Below are positions 39,216-47,404 of a stretch of DNA of 64,000 nt, one piece after another. The translations under genes were made by a program, and so were the position numbers. The stretch spans positions 48,480 through 112,479 of the forward strand of contig JAPLSW010000041.1 of the NCBI GenBank assembly GCA_026398435.1, written 5' to 3'. The stretch comes from Chlamydiota bacterium. GTDB lineage: Bacteria > Chlamydiota > Chlamydiia > Chlamydiales > Rhabdochlamydiaceae. Every line of letters starts with the position of its first letter. Within the stretch, counting starts at the first letter, position 1. The notes under the pieces were generated by a model. That model was not told the origin of the DNA and searched no databases. It saw only the letters and a program-made list of their open reading frames with translations.

Positions 39216-42200
39216 CTAGAAAGAGCTTCTGCATCCTCTACTAAACGGGCCCATTCTGCAAACGGGCTGCATCAGTGAGCTCGTCCATGAGGAAACCGTT
39301 AGATCATCACATAAATTGCCAATTACCTGAGGGATAAATCTAAATGAATAATCAGGGATTACAGGCCCAACTCGATCGGTGGAATGCGCTGTTGCTCGAT
39401 TGATAGGCAGTCTTAAAGCTAGAGTCGGTGATGGGGCCTCTTGGCTCAGAAGACTTTGTGCTTTGGTTAAGGTCCCTTCCCACCAGGAGACAAGATTCCT
39501 TAGAGCTTCTGATGGAGCACTCGAATCTGGAGGAAGGGTGAATTCACCAGGTTTATTTAAGATTTGTTCAATTATAATCCCTAAGGAAGCATTTGTCGGA
39601 TCTTGGCTACTTGTTTTAAGAAATAGGCACGCTGTTTTTAGCCATTTTACTTGATCAGGTGGCCTTCTTTCTATGGCTATTTTGATAAATTCTTTTAGAT
39701 ACATTTTAATGAAGTCAGCGGGTCTAGTGACTAAAACAGTATTTTTAAAATTAGGGGGGAAAGGGGTGGCTGTACCAAGTACAATCAGAGATTTTAGTTC
39801 AGCTATATTTATACTAATAGCTGGTAAGGGAGGGCTTGTAGCTTCGCCATGTAAAGCAGCTTCAGCCGCTTTGAGTGTATGGGCTTGAGGAAGTAATTCT
39901 TCAAGCCTTGCGGCAAATTGATCAGTTAAGTGCTCAGGAAGTAAGCTTAGCAGTAAATGGAGCTCCTCTTCTTTAGAGAGTCTTAAAGCGGTGACATTTC
40001 GTGATCTTAGGAGATATTGCTCATAAAGAGCAGGTAAAGCTTGATGTGCATCAGGTGAGTGAATTTCATTGGTGGCAAGTAAGTAGGTTGCATAGAGAGC
40101 AATGGCTACTTGCTCTCCTGACTCATCGCCCGTCACTTTTTTAATATTGGCGATTTCTGTTAAAGCCTGAATTTCTCTCATTGAGTAGGGGCTTAATTTT
40201 TCCCCATAGGTTCTTAAGTAGTGAGCCGCTTTTTGGTACTCATGGTGGACCGCCAAAGTCTCTGCAAGGTGGAAATACCCTTCTTGTGAAGAAGATTCAA
40301 GATACCCATTAGGCTGTAAATCATAGGTGAAATAGGTGAAATCTGCAGATTGCCCCTCTTCAATAGATTGATCTCGCCTAAAATTTGGAGCAAGAGATTC
40401 GTTTAAAATAGGTGCCTTTAAGTGTTGGCAAGGAAGAATTACTCTTGTTTCACCCTCTTCATTTTTTAAGATTAGAGGGTATGTGCAGGAACCTATCGCC
40501 TCTAAGTTCTGGTCTTTATGTAAGAAAAATCCCTCATGCTCTTTACAGGCAAAGCGTCCATCAGTCAATGGTTGAAAGGAGAGCTTAAAACGGGGAAGTT
40601 CTATCTCAATTCGGTTAGCTCCCTGATACCATTCTTGTATATACGAAGGATGTTCAAAATGGGTTAAAAGGCCGGAGGGTTCACTTAAAAGCGCTCCATC
40701 TAAAAGGCGCGTCACAGAAGTGATTGATCCACCTACATACGAGGCTTGATAGGCCTTGGTATTTGTTTTTTTATCGTAGAGAAAAATTTTAGAGTGTTCG
40801 TTAATCGAATGCCATACGTAGTATTTGTCGGCAAGATACCTGCTTTCAAGAGCGCATATGACGCTATCTTTATCGCTTGTCATAATCTTGCTACTTGGAA
40901 TAAGCCGAAACCACTTTCCCTCTATATACTGCTCAATACAGAGTCCCTTATCTGTTTTTCTTACAATAACGGGGATCCCCTGAAGGCTAAATTCATAAGT
41001 ATCTCTTGATCTGGCGCAGGCTTTAACCTGATCCGGAAAAAGTTCTTTAAAAATTAAATCCTCTCGGATTTCAAGAGGAAGATAGGCTGTTTCACCGATT
41101 GTAATAAGATTGCCACTCATAGGATCGTAAAAATCACTGTGATTTGTGATAAACCTAGGGCTTATACCGGGAGAGTCAATGGCCTGCCATGTAAGATCCT
41201 CCGGGGGGCTTTTTTCATTAATTAGCGTATAGATGTGATGTAAAAGTACTGTGTTAGCGGCTCCTCCAGGCAGAAGCACCCCCCTAAGAGCTGCAGAATG
41301 GAGGGATAAAGCTTTTTCCATGTCGTAGATTGTTTTTGGGTCCTTCCACTCAAGGGGAATCGGGGTATGTTGAATCCATGCTTTAGCTAATAGAAGTAAT
41401 GTAAGTTGATCCTGATTAAGTACTTCATTTTCGCTTAAAGCGGCTGCAAGTTCTGCATAAATGAGGCTTTTTTCTTCAGGTTTTATGGCTGTTCCAAGGA
41501 GCTCTAAAAGATGAGGTGTTATATCAGGTGCCTCACATCCGAACTTCTTAAAATAGCGGCCCATACGCTGGAGGAAGACTTGAGTCTTAATATCTGCTGT
41601 CTCTATGCTTTGGGCCATTTGGTTGGTAAGAAATTGAGTGATTCGTCCTTTAAATTCAGTAATTTTATGGGAGGCGTTAAAAGAAAAACAGGCCATTTGA
41701 AAGAGTTGTTGATAATCCAGATCGGGTAATTTTCCAAAGTGAATGGTAAAATATTCGAGAGCTTCAATAAGTGATTTTTGAGGACTTGAAAAAATATGCA
41801 CGAGCTCATCAATCTCGCTTTCACAAAAGGGAGGGGAATATTTTTTTCTAAATGAGAGATATTGCAATTCTTCGCTTACTTTTGGTTCTTTTACACTCAA
41901 CATTGTTTTTTCTGTCCAATGAGTTTCTACTAGACCAGTTACTAAGTCCCTGATCATAGGGTGTTTAATAGGAGTTTGATTCGTAGATAGGCTAGGACTT
42001 AACCTCTCCTTATCTGATGGCAGATGCATAAAATTGGCGGGAGTTATACCCTGGATGGAGATGTGACTGCAGTAGGGTTCTTCTTTATAAAGGAAGTCTA
42101 AAGAAACAGTAGGATCCGTTAAAGGGACAATAGGTAAGTTTTGCATGAAGCCAAGGCCTACTACACTCTTTCTAATACTCTGTAACCAGGAGGGGAGGTG

Positions 42201-44297
42201 GGGACTTATGAAGAGCAAGGCTTCTTGTTTTTTAGGATCTTTCTTATCAAATTCAGGATTGTCTTCCCTTATTTTTCTTAATACATCCGGGTATAAATCT
42301 TTAATTAAATTCAAAAAGGGAGAATTGGATTCCCTATTTAACAAGGGAGAATTGGATTGGCTAGGCCAATTAGTAAGAATGGATATGTCGTTATAAGATC
42401 CATTTAAATCTAGGGGAAAGAAGAAAGGGGGCGTAGAGTAATCTTCGAGGAAAGCAGAGCTTAGCTGGTTTGTAAAAAAAGGATCCAAGTTTTGGGAATA
42501 AACAGATCTTTTAGATGCGAGGGATTTTGGTAAAGCAATTCTAATGTCAAGAAGTTGAGCTAACTGTTGCTGGGTTAATAAGATCTTTCGTATTGTGTTC
42601 TCTTTTTCACAAAAAACGGCGCTTGAATCTTGTATCCTATAGCAGCTTTTAAAAAACAGCTCGGAAAGGGTGCCAAGGTGATTGATTGCTCCTTCAATTT
42701 CAGTAGATGGTTTTTTAGCGGTTTCCCAAAAACCTTTTTCTATCGGAATTGTTTTTATTAGGTTTGTAATAGCAAAATGGACAGCTGAGTATTCCCCTCT
42801 TTCATAGGCAGCCTGTAACAGCTCGCTTACCTTTTGGACATTCTGAGTAAAAAATGGAGGATCATTAAGAGGATACAGAGATATTTGCTGCATGATATTG
42901 GAAAGGGGAGTTTCCCTGCTGGGTATTCCATGGGGAGCTTCAAGCAAGGTTTGTATAGGTGGGCTCCGAGCACATAGGAACGGATTCGCAGGGCTGTTGA
43001 AAGAATGATCCATCAAAAGTGTTCTTTCGGGGATTCTATGAGACGATAGCCAATCCTCAGCAACTTTCAGTTTTGCATCAGCTTCAATTACCTCAGCATC
43101 TCCTATAACTCTACCGTATAGGTCATGAACTCTTCGGCTAAGTTTTGCTGTAGCCTTTTCCATAAGGTGGTATTGAACCACAGGAGATACAGTCATCTCT
43201 ATGGGCTGTGTTAGAAAGCTTGTTACAGCCTGCATTCTAAGATCGAGTTTAAGCCTTTGGTATTCTTCTAAGGGGAGCTTACTTTTTAAAAAGGCAAAAA
43301 GAGATCTGCAAGCGCAGGTTCCAGCTCGTTGAGGCTCCATAAGGGCTGCATCAAGTCCTGATTCTGTAGATGTGGGCTCTAAAAAAGCTTTTAAGCTTTC
43401 GTAGATCTCTTTTGCTGAATATTCTGTTCTTTTAGGATTTGCAGGGTCTTTCAAATTGGGGTATTCAATCGTCTTCCTCATTTCTCGGATGATTTGTGCG
43501 AAATGAGGATCTCGTAGTTTATTTTTTGAGATTCCTTTCCATTCAAGGAAGGCGACTTTTGTTTTGACTCCCACTTGTGCTTTTTCATGATCTTCGATCC
43601 CAGCTCCCGTATTAAAGATCCTGAAGTTCACAGTGTCATCTGGTTGGGGGAATAATTCAAAGTAAACTGCGTGACCACCAGGTATCCCTACCCATCCTCC
43701 AGGAATCAGAAATGGTTTGTTAGAGTCCAGTAATGGTGATAATAAGGCATCAGAAAGCCCTTCCCTAGCTATTGCAAATGCCGTTTCTAGTTCTTTAAGA
43801 ATATTTTCTTTTGCTTCGGGAAAGCTGTCGCTAAGGGATTTTTGCCTTTTTATATATTGAATTACATACCGTAGGACCTCGCGCATAGGGATCCCTTGTA
43901 AATCAGATTTTATTCCATATTCATCTCCTAAAAGATTGAAGAGGAGTTTTGCAGGGCTTGCAACGGGAGGAAAAGGAGTCTGAGGTGGTGTTGATGCTGC
44001 CCGGGCAGTTGCAGAAGGTTGGGATTCTGCTTGGGGCATTGTAGCGGAAACTACACTACTGGTTTTAGTTGCAGTGGAGGAGGTTTCAAGTTTGTCTAAG
44101 ATTGAAATTCGGTCGCCTAGCTCTATTACTTGACTGTCTGTTTCTAAATCAGGATGCTCAGCTAGGTATTCAAAAATAGAATCAACAAGCGTTTGAATCC
44201 TAGCGTCCTGTAGCGAGGGGGGCGCATCTACATCTATTAGAGACCTTAACTCTTGTACTACACGATAGAAAGAACCATTATCACTAATGCCGGACAT
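39216..44297 (-). CDS. Giant DUF3638-type protein copy B, N-terminal fragment
   Basis: About 1,693 residues from the ATG at 44297, the position matching copy A's MSGIS start (an in-frame ATG lies four codons upstream at 44309). It is homologous over its length to copy A residues 1-1,690, including the putative protease-like pattern: GGHAVYFE, RIFNTG, and EPQRAGTCACRSL with Cys at about 328. Just after a segment equal to copy A's SSWT...QPV the frame shifts and ends in 13 unrelated residues. Comparison of the DNA shows that copy B lacks 62 nt present in copy A here, which explains the shift. The N-terminal part alone has no nucleotide-binding motif. Confidence 0.72.
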   Translation of the reverse strand: MSGISDNGSFYRVVQELRSLIDVDAPPSLQDARIQTLVDSIFEYLAEHPDLETDSQVIELGDRISILDKLETSSTATKTSSVVSATMPQAESQPSATARAASTPPQTPFPPVASPAKLLFNLLGDEYGIKSDLQGIPMREVLRYVIQYIKRQKSLSDSFPEAKENILKELETAFAIAREGLSDALLSPLLDSNKPFLIPGGWVGIPGGHAVYFELFPQPDDTVNFRIFNTGAGIEDHEKAQVGVKTKVAFLEWKGISKNKLRDPHFAQIIREMRKTIEYPNLKDPANPKRTEYSAKEIYESLKAFLEPTSTESGLDAALMEPQRAGTCACRSLFAFLKSKLPLEEYQRLKLDLRMQAVTSFLTQPIEMTVSPVVQYHLMEKATAKLSRRVHDLYGRVIGDAEVIEADAKLKVAEDWLSSHRIPERTLLMDHSFNSPANPFLCARSPPIQTLLEAPHGIPSRETPLSNIMQQISLYPLNDPPFFTQNVQKVSELLQAAYERGEYSAVHFAITNLIKTIPIEKGFWETAKKPSTEIEGAINHLGTLSELFFKSCYRIQDSSAVFCEKENTIRKILLTQQQLAQLLDIRIALPKSLASKRSVYSQNLDPFFTNQLSSAFLEDYSTPPFFFPLDLNGSYNDISILTNWPSQSNSPLLNRESNSPFLNLIKDLYPDVLRKIREDNPEFDKKDPKKQEALLFISPHLPSWLQSIRKSVVGLGFMQNLPIVPLTDPTVSLDFLYKEEPYCSHISIQGITPANFMHLPSDKERLSPSLSTNQTPIKHPMIRDLVTGLVETHWTEKTMLSVKEPKVSEELQYLSFRKKYSPPFCESEIDELVHIFSSPQKSLIEALEYFTIHFGKLPDLDYQQLFQMACFSFNASHKITEFKGRITQFLTNQMAQSIETADIKTQVFLQRMGRYFKKFGCEAPDITPHLLELLGTAIKPEEKSLIYAELAAALSENEVLNQDQLTLLLLAKAWIQHTPIPLEWKDPKTIYDMEKALSLHSAALRGVLLPGGAANTVLLHHIYTLINEKSPPEDLTWQAIDSPGISPRFITNHSDFYDPMSGNLITIGETAYLPLEIREDLIFKELFPDQVKACARSRDTYEFSLQGIPVIVRKTDKGLCIEQYIEGKWFRLIPSSKIMTSDKDSVICALESRYLADKYYVWHSINEHSKIFLYDKKTNTKAYQASYVGGSITSVTRLLDGALLSEPSGLLTHFEHPSYIQEWYQGANRIEIELPRFKLSFQPLTDGRFACKEHEGFFLHKDQNLEAIGSCTYPLILKNEEGETRVILPCQHLKAPILNESLAPNFRRDQSIEEGQSADFTYFTYDLQPNGYLESSSQEGYFHLAETLAVHHEYQKAAHYLRTYGEKLSPYSMREIQALTEIANIKKVTGDESGEQVAIALYATYLLATNEIHSPDAHQALPALYEQYLLRSRNVTALRLSKEEELHLLLSLLPEHLTDQFAARLEELLPQAHTLKAAEAALHGEATSPPLPAISINIAELKSLIVLGTATPFPPNFKNTVLVTRPADFIKMYLKEFIKIAIERRPPDQVKWLKTACLFLKTSSQDPTNASLGIIIEQILNKPGEFTLPPDSSAPSEALRNLVSWWEGTLTKAQSLLSQEAPSPTLALRLPINRATAHSTDRVGPVIPDYSFRFIPQVIGNLCDDLTVSSWTSSLMQPVCRMGPFSRGCRSSF

Positions 44298-44507
44298 CAA
44301 AATTCTCATATTTAATAGTTAATTTATTATATATATATTAATTTTTTTAAATAACAGATTATTTTATTGTACTCCGATTCGGATGTGGTATGGTTGAAGA
44401 TTGTCTTTTTAGCCTTTGAAAAAAGGCTCCTTCCGACTTTTTTGTGAAAAAAGCCTATTTGTGTATGGCAGGGTAAGAAAGACAAGAGGTGGTAAAGGAT
44501 AGGGGAA

Positions 44508-44548
44508 TTCTTAAGGCTCTAGAAAGGAATTTTCAGGAGCCTTAAGAA
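44508..44548. other. Inverted repeat downstream of tal
   Basis: TTCTTAAGGCTC (44508-44519) and GAGCCTTAAGAA (44537-44548) make a 12-bp stem with a 17-nt loop. On the tal (minus) strand the T run precedes rather than follows the hairpin, so it is not a standard intrinsic terminator; it may protect the mRNA 3' end. Confidence 0.45.
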
Positions 44549-44555
44549 AAAAAGG

Positions 44556-45512
44556 TTACAGTCTGGCTTCTATCGTTTTTTCGAGTTTTATAGAGTCTTT
44601 AGCAAAGTTGCGAATCCCTTCATAAAGCTTTTCTGTGGCCATAGCATTTTCACAAAGCATCCAGCGAAACTTCTTCTCATCAATCTGGATTTTTTCAAGG
44701 GGAAGCCCTTTGGCTTTTTCTTCATTGAGCTTTTTAGGGACGTTACCCTCAGCTGTCTGTAGTTCTGCAAGAAGTTTAGGGGCAATAGTTAGCAGATCAC
44801 AACCTGCAAGCTCCAAGATCTCATCGGCATTTCTAAAGCTTGCTCCCATGATTTGTGTCTTGATCCCGTGCTTTTTGTAGTAGTTGAAAATTTCGGTGAC
44901 AGAAACAACGCCCGGGTCTTCAACTGGTGGGTAGCTTGCTTTCCCTTCTGCTTTCTTATACCAGTCTAAAATTCTTCCAACAAAGGGGGAGATGAGGGTA
45001 GCTTTAGCCTGAGCGCAGCCGATAGCTTGCGCCATGCTAAACATCAGGGTCATATTGCAGTGGATCCCTTCTTTTTCGAGGATTTCTGCGGTGAGAATTC
45101 CTTCCCATGTAGAGGATAGTTTTATGAGAACTCTCTCTTTAGGGATTCCAGCTTTTGCATACATATCGATAAAGCTTCGGGCTTTTTTAAGACTTCCCTC
45201 TACGTCAAAGGAGAGTCTAGCATCTACTTCAGTAGAAACTCTTCCTGGTACGATCTTGAGGATTTCTAAGCCAAAGTTTACAAAGATTCTATCGAGGACA
45301 AGCGTCTTTTCCTCTTCTTTAGATAGACCCTTACTTTTCCCGTAAGCGATCGCTTCATCGATGAGATGTTGGTATTCTGGTAAAGAAGCGGCTGCAAGGA
45401 TAAGAGAGGGGTTTGTTGTCGCATCCGTCGGCTGGAATTTTTTGATCTCAGCGAATTCGCCGGTATCTGCAACAATTGTTGTGAATTTTTTAAGTTGTTC
45501 TAGTTTGTTCAT
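44556..45512 (-). CDS. tal: Transaldolase
   Basis: 318 residues from the ATG at 45512, chosen because it gives the standard [10 protein letters not shown]-terminus after a GGAGG site; the open frame extends further upstream to 45596 without family sequence. Catalytic features of the TalB type are present: Asp16, the [11 protein letters not shown] block (residues 27-37), Glu95 in [11 protein letters not shown], and the Schiff-base Lys131 in [11 protein letters not shown]. It moves a dihydroxyacetone unit between sugar phosphates in the non-oxidative pentose phosphate pathway, in the cytosol. In Chlamydia tal also lies between rpoC and the ATPase operon; here about 18 kb of extra DNA separates it from rpoC. 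Confidence 0.95.
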   Translation of the reverse strand: MNKLEQLKKFTTIVADTGEFAEIKKFQPTDATTNPSLILAAASLPEYQHLIDEAIAYGKSKGLSKEEEKTLVLDRIFVNFGLEILKIVPGRVSTEVDARLSFDVEGSLKKARSFIDMYAKAGIPKERVLIKLSSTWEGILTAEILEKEGIHCNMTLMFSMAQAIGCAQAKATLISPFVGRILDWYKKAEGKASYPPVEDPGVVSVTEIFNYYKKHGIKTQIMGASFRNADEILELAGCDLLTIAPKLLAELQTAEGNVPKKLNEEKAKGLPLEKIQIDEKKFRWMLCENAMATEKLYEGIRNFAKDSIKLEKTIEARL

Positions 45513-45612
45513 AAATGAGAGATCCTCCATGTAGTAATACCTATATTTACCAGGAATCTCCCTTCTTATAAAGAGGGATTTGTAAAATTTCGCCAAAAGA
45601 TGAAATATTTTT

Positions 45613-45822
45613 TTACTTGTCGTTTTGGGTAGCTACGTAGACAAAGGTTACAACGCCGATTACGAAAACCCCTGCATATAGCATGAATTTTTTCCAGGAC
45701 AGCCTTTCCTTCGGCTCCTCGCAGGCCACTTGGCAGGTAGGCTCAGGTAGAGGCTCGTAAGAATCTGCTCTAAGGGGGGATGATGCAATAAGGCAAAGAC
45801 AGATAATGGTATTTCTAAACAT
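45613..45822 (-). CDS. Small exported single-span membrane protein
   Basis: 69 residues from the ATG at 45822. Residues 1-19 look like a signal peptide ([19 protein letters not shown]), then a Pro/Glu/Cys linker with two cysteines (CQVACEEP), a hydrophobic span near residues 45-64 ([17 protein letters not shown]) and a short polar end (TQNDK). I know no family for it. It belongs to a group of similar-layout genes nearby (46387-46770 and 53080-53346). Envelope location is inferred. Confidence 0.55.
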   Translation of the reverse strand: MFRNTIICLCLIASSPLRADSYEPLPEPTCQVACEEPKERLSWKKFMLYAGVFVIGVVTFVYVATQNDK

Positions 45823-45886
45823 GGTAGTTCTCTTGGGTGTTGGAAGGTCTATTTTGTACACCGATTTGAAAATTTTGTCTATGGTG

Positions 45887-46387
45887 TTATAGTGGGGAGT
45901 GGACCGGGTTTTTAAACCTGGGTGGTTTTTCTAGGAGGTGGTATTTTCTTTCAAAGGAGTCCGGTGTAAGGGTGGAGGTGTATCCGGAAGTAGAAATAAT
46001 CACGGTCTTGCCCTCTTTAAGAGAGGCTACTAGGAACTCTTTAGCATTGTCTGGTAGAAGAAGCCTTTGTCCCCCTTCATGCCTTTTTGCAAGGAATGAT
46101 TTTGCATTCTCTTCTGTTTTCATAGTAACAAGAGCAGTTTTTGGGTCTCCCTTATAGGGTTTAACAGGGTGTGAGTGAACATGCAGGTAGAGGTTGCAAG
46201 AGGTATCAAGTGCTAGAAATTCTACATCGATACCGTTAACAGTATCTGGTGTGTGATACGATAGTCTTGAGGAGCTAAATTGTTTACTGCCACTTTGGAT
46301 ATGGGATACTTTCCAATTATCACGGTGAGAACACCCGAGTAGGAGGGCCGCTATTAAGCACGCCCCCATAAATCGACTACTTAGCAT
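45887..46387 (-). CDS. Putative lipoprotein
   Basis: 166 residues with a lipoprotein signal: MLSSRFMGACLIAALLLGC, where LLLGC is the lipobox and Cys19 the expected lipidated residue. The mature part is small, with several beta-like stretches (TVNGIDVEFLALD, LYLHVHSHPV, GKTVIISTSGYTSTL) and no motif I recognise. Its ATG overlaps the stop of the upstream gene by one base, so the two are translationally coupled. A membrane-anchored envelope role is inferred. Confidence 0.65.
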   Translation of the reverse strand: MLSSRFMGACLIAALLLGCSHRDNWKVSHIQSGSKQFSSSRLSYHTPDTVNGIDVEFLALDTSCNLYLHVHSHPVKPYKGDPKTALVTMKTEENAKSFLAKRHEGGQRLLLPDNAKEFLVASLKEGKTVIISTSGYTSTLTPDSFERKYHLLEKPPRFKNPVHSPL

Positions 46388-46770
46388 TACTTACTGCTGT
46401 GGTGGTGACCGTTGTTGTTAGAAACAAGGATAAGCGCAACAGTAGCTACGATAACGGCTGTCACTGCTAGACCTATGTTTATCCACATTTGTCTTCTTGC
46501 TGATTTTTTATTTGCATCATCTGCTTGGCTAACTTCTTTTCCTTTCGGAGCAGAATAATCATCATCTACATCGGTATCTACTGCATCGGCAACGGCCGGT
46601 GTAACTACAGAGGCTTGCGCTTGATTGGCATCGATAGTACTTGCAACCGATGGGGCAATCTCTCCTGCAATGAGCTCGTGTTGAAGCTCTTCAGTGACAT
46701 CAGCTCTTGCTGGAACCGAGGTAATAGCAAATGCAACTGCTGTAAAATAAGATATTATACGGGTGTTCAC
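46387..46770 (-). CDS. Small exported acidic protein with C-terminal membrane span and His-rich tail
   Basis: 127 residues starting at GTG 46770, preceded by AAGGAG at good spacing. Signal peptide at residues 1-23 (ending PARA), then an acidic, Ala/Asp/Val-rich stretch (residues 24-85), a Lys/Arg patch (KKSARRQ), a membrane helix (about 95-116), and a tail reading NNNGHHHSSK. No family known to me. The layout resembles the genes at 45613-45822 and 53080-53346. The tail could bind metal or be cytosolic; orientation is not determined. Confidence 0.6.
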   Translation of the reverse strand: MNTRIISYFTAVAFAITSVPARADVTEELQHELIAGEIAPSVASTIDANQAQASVVTPAVADAVDTDVDDDYSAPKGKEVSQADDANKKSARRQMWINIGLAVTAVIVATVALILVSNNNGHHHSSK

Positions 46771-46867
46771 ATTGGACTCCTTTTTTGGCTGGGGATCATA
46801 GCTGGGGGCTGATAATTTTGTCTACGCGTCTTTTACATTCCTAAACGTAAAATAACTAAAAATGGCG

Positions 46868-47155
46868 TTAAATTACGTAAGCAATAGCGGATGCTGATAT
46901 CATAGAAGGGAGAATTTTAGATCCTTTGGATTTTTGCTCTGCTTTAATGGGAGTCTCAAGAAGGCTTAAGAGTACTTTCTGAGAACCAGATGATAATACG
47001 TATTCGATGGCAGTTTTTAATAATTCTACACTTCTTTCGTCTTCCTTATCTGCTTGGATTGCATTTCGCAGTTTTTCTTGGATTGCAGTACCAAGAGGTA
47101 TTGCGGTATTAAATTTCCCCTCTTTTTTAGACCAGAAAAGAGAGACGAGTCGCAA
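46868..47155 (-). CDS. Doubtful small open frame
   Basis: A 95-codon frame beginning only at TTG 47155, with no ATG or GTG start. The frame stays open to 47221 upstream with a hydrophobic stretch that looks like part of a signal sequence. The composition (charged helical segments, short hydrophobic C-terminus) is protein-like, but no family is recognisable. It may be a gene fragment. The surrounding bases between 46771 and 47404 show nothing else. Confidence 0.3.
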   Translation of the reverse strand: MRLVSLFWSKKEGKFNTAIPLGTAIQEKLRNAIQADKEDERSVELLKTAIEYVLSSGSQKVLLSLLETPIKAEQKSKGSKILPSMISASAIAYVI

Positions 47156-47404
47156 ACCTGAAAAGGCCGTGATTTGGGCGTAGAGGGTGATGTAAAATAT
47201 TAGTTTTTTTTTGAAAAGATTTTACAAAAGCTTGAGCATTATGGAATGAAATTTTCGTGTAATCTTTATTATAAAAATTCCGCGAATTTGTTGGATAAAT
47301 CTCTTTGAGCATAAAAGTGTTTTATTGTTTTTTAACTGGTTTTATATTCATTTTTAGTTTAAAGTTCTATTGATTATTTAAGATTAAACTTGAGATTTTA
47401 ATTT

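Noticed and set aside
44508..44548. Reading the inverted repeat downstream of tal as its terminator
   Set aside because: On the tal strand the T run comes before the stem, and no T run follows it, so it does not meet the form of an intrinsic terminator.
47127..47312. A 61-codon minus-strand frame left of the 1,614-residue gene
   Set aside because: No ribosome-binding site, no recognisable content and A/T-rich spacer; overlaps another doubtful frame.
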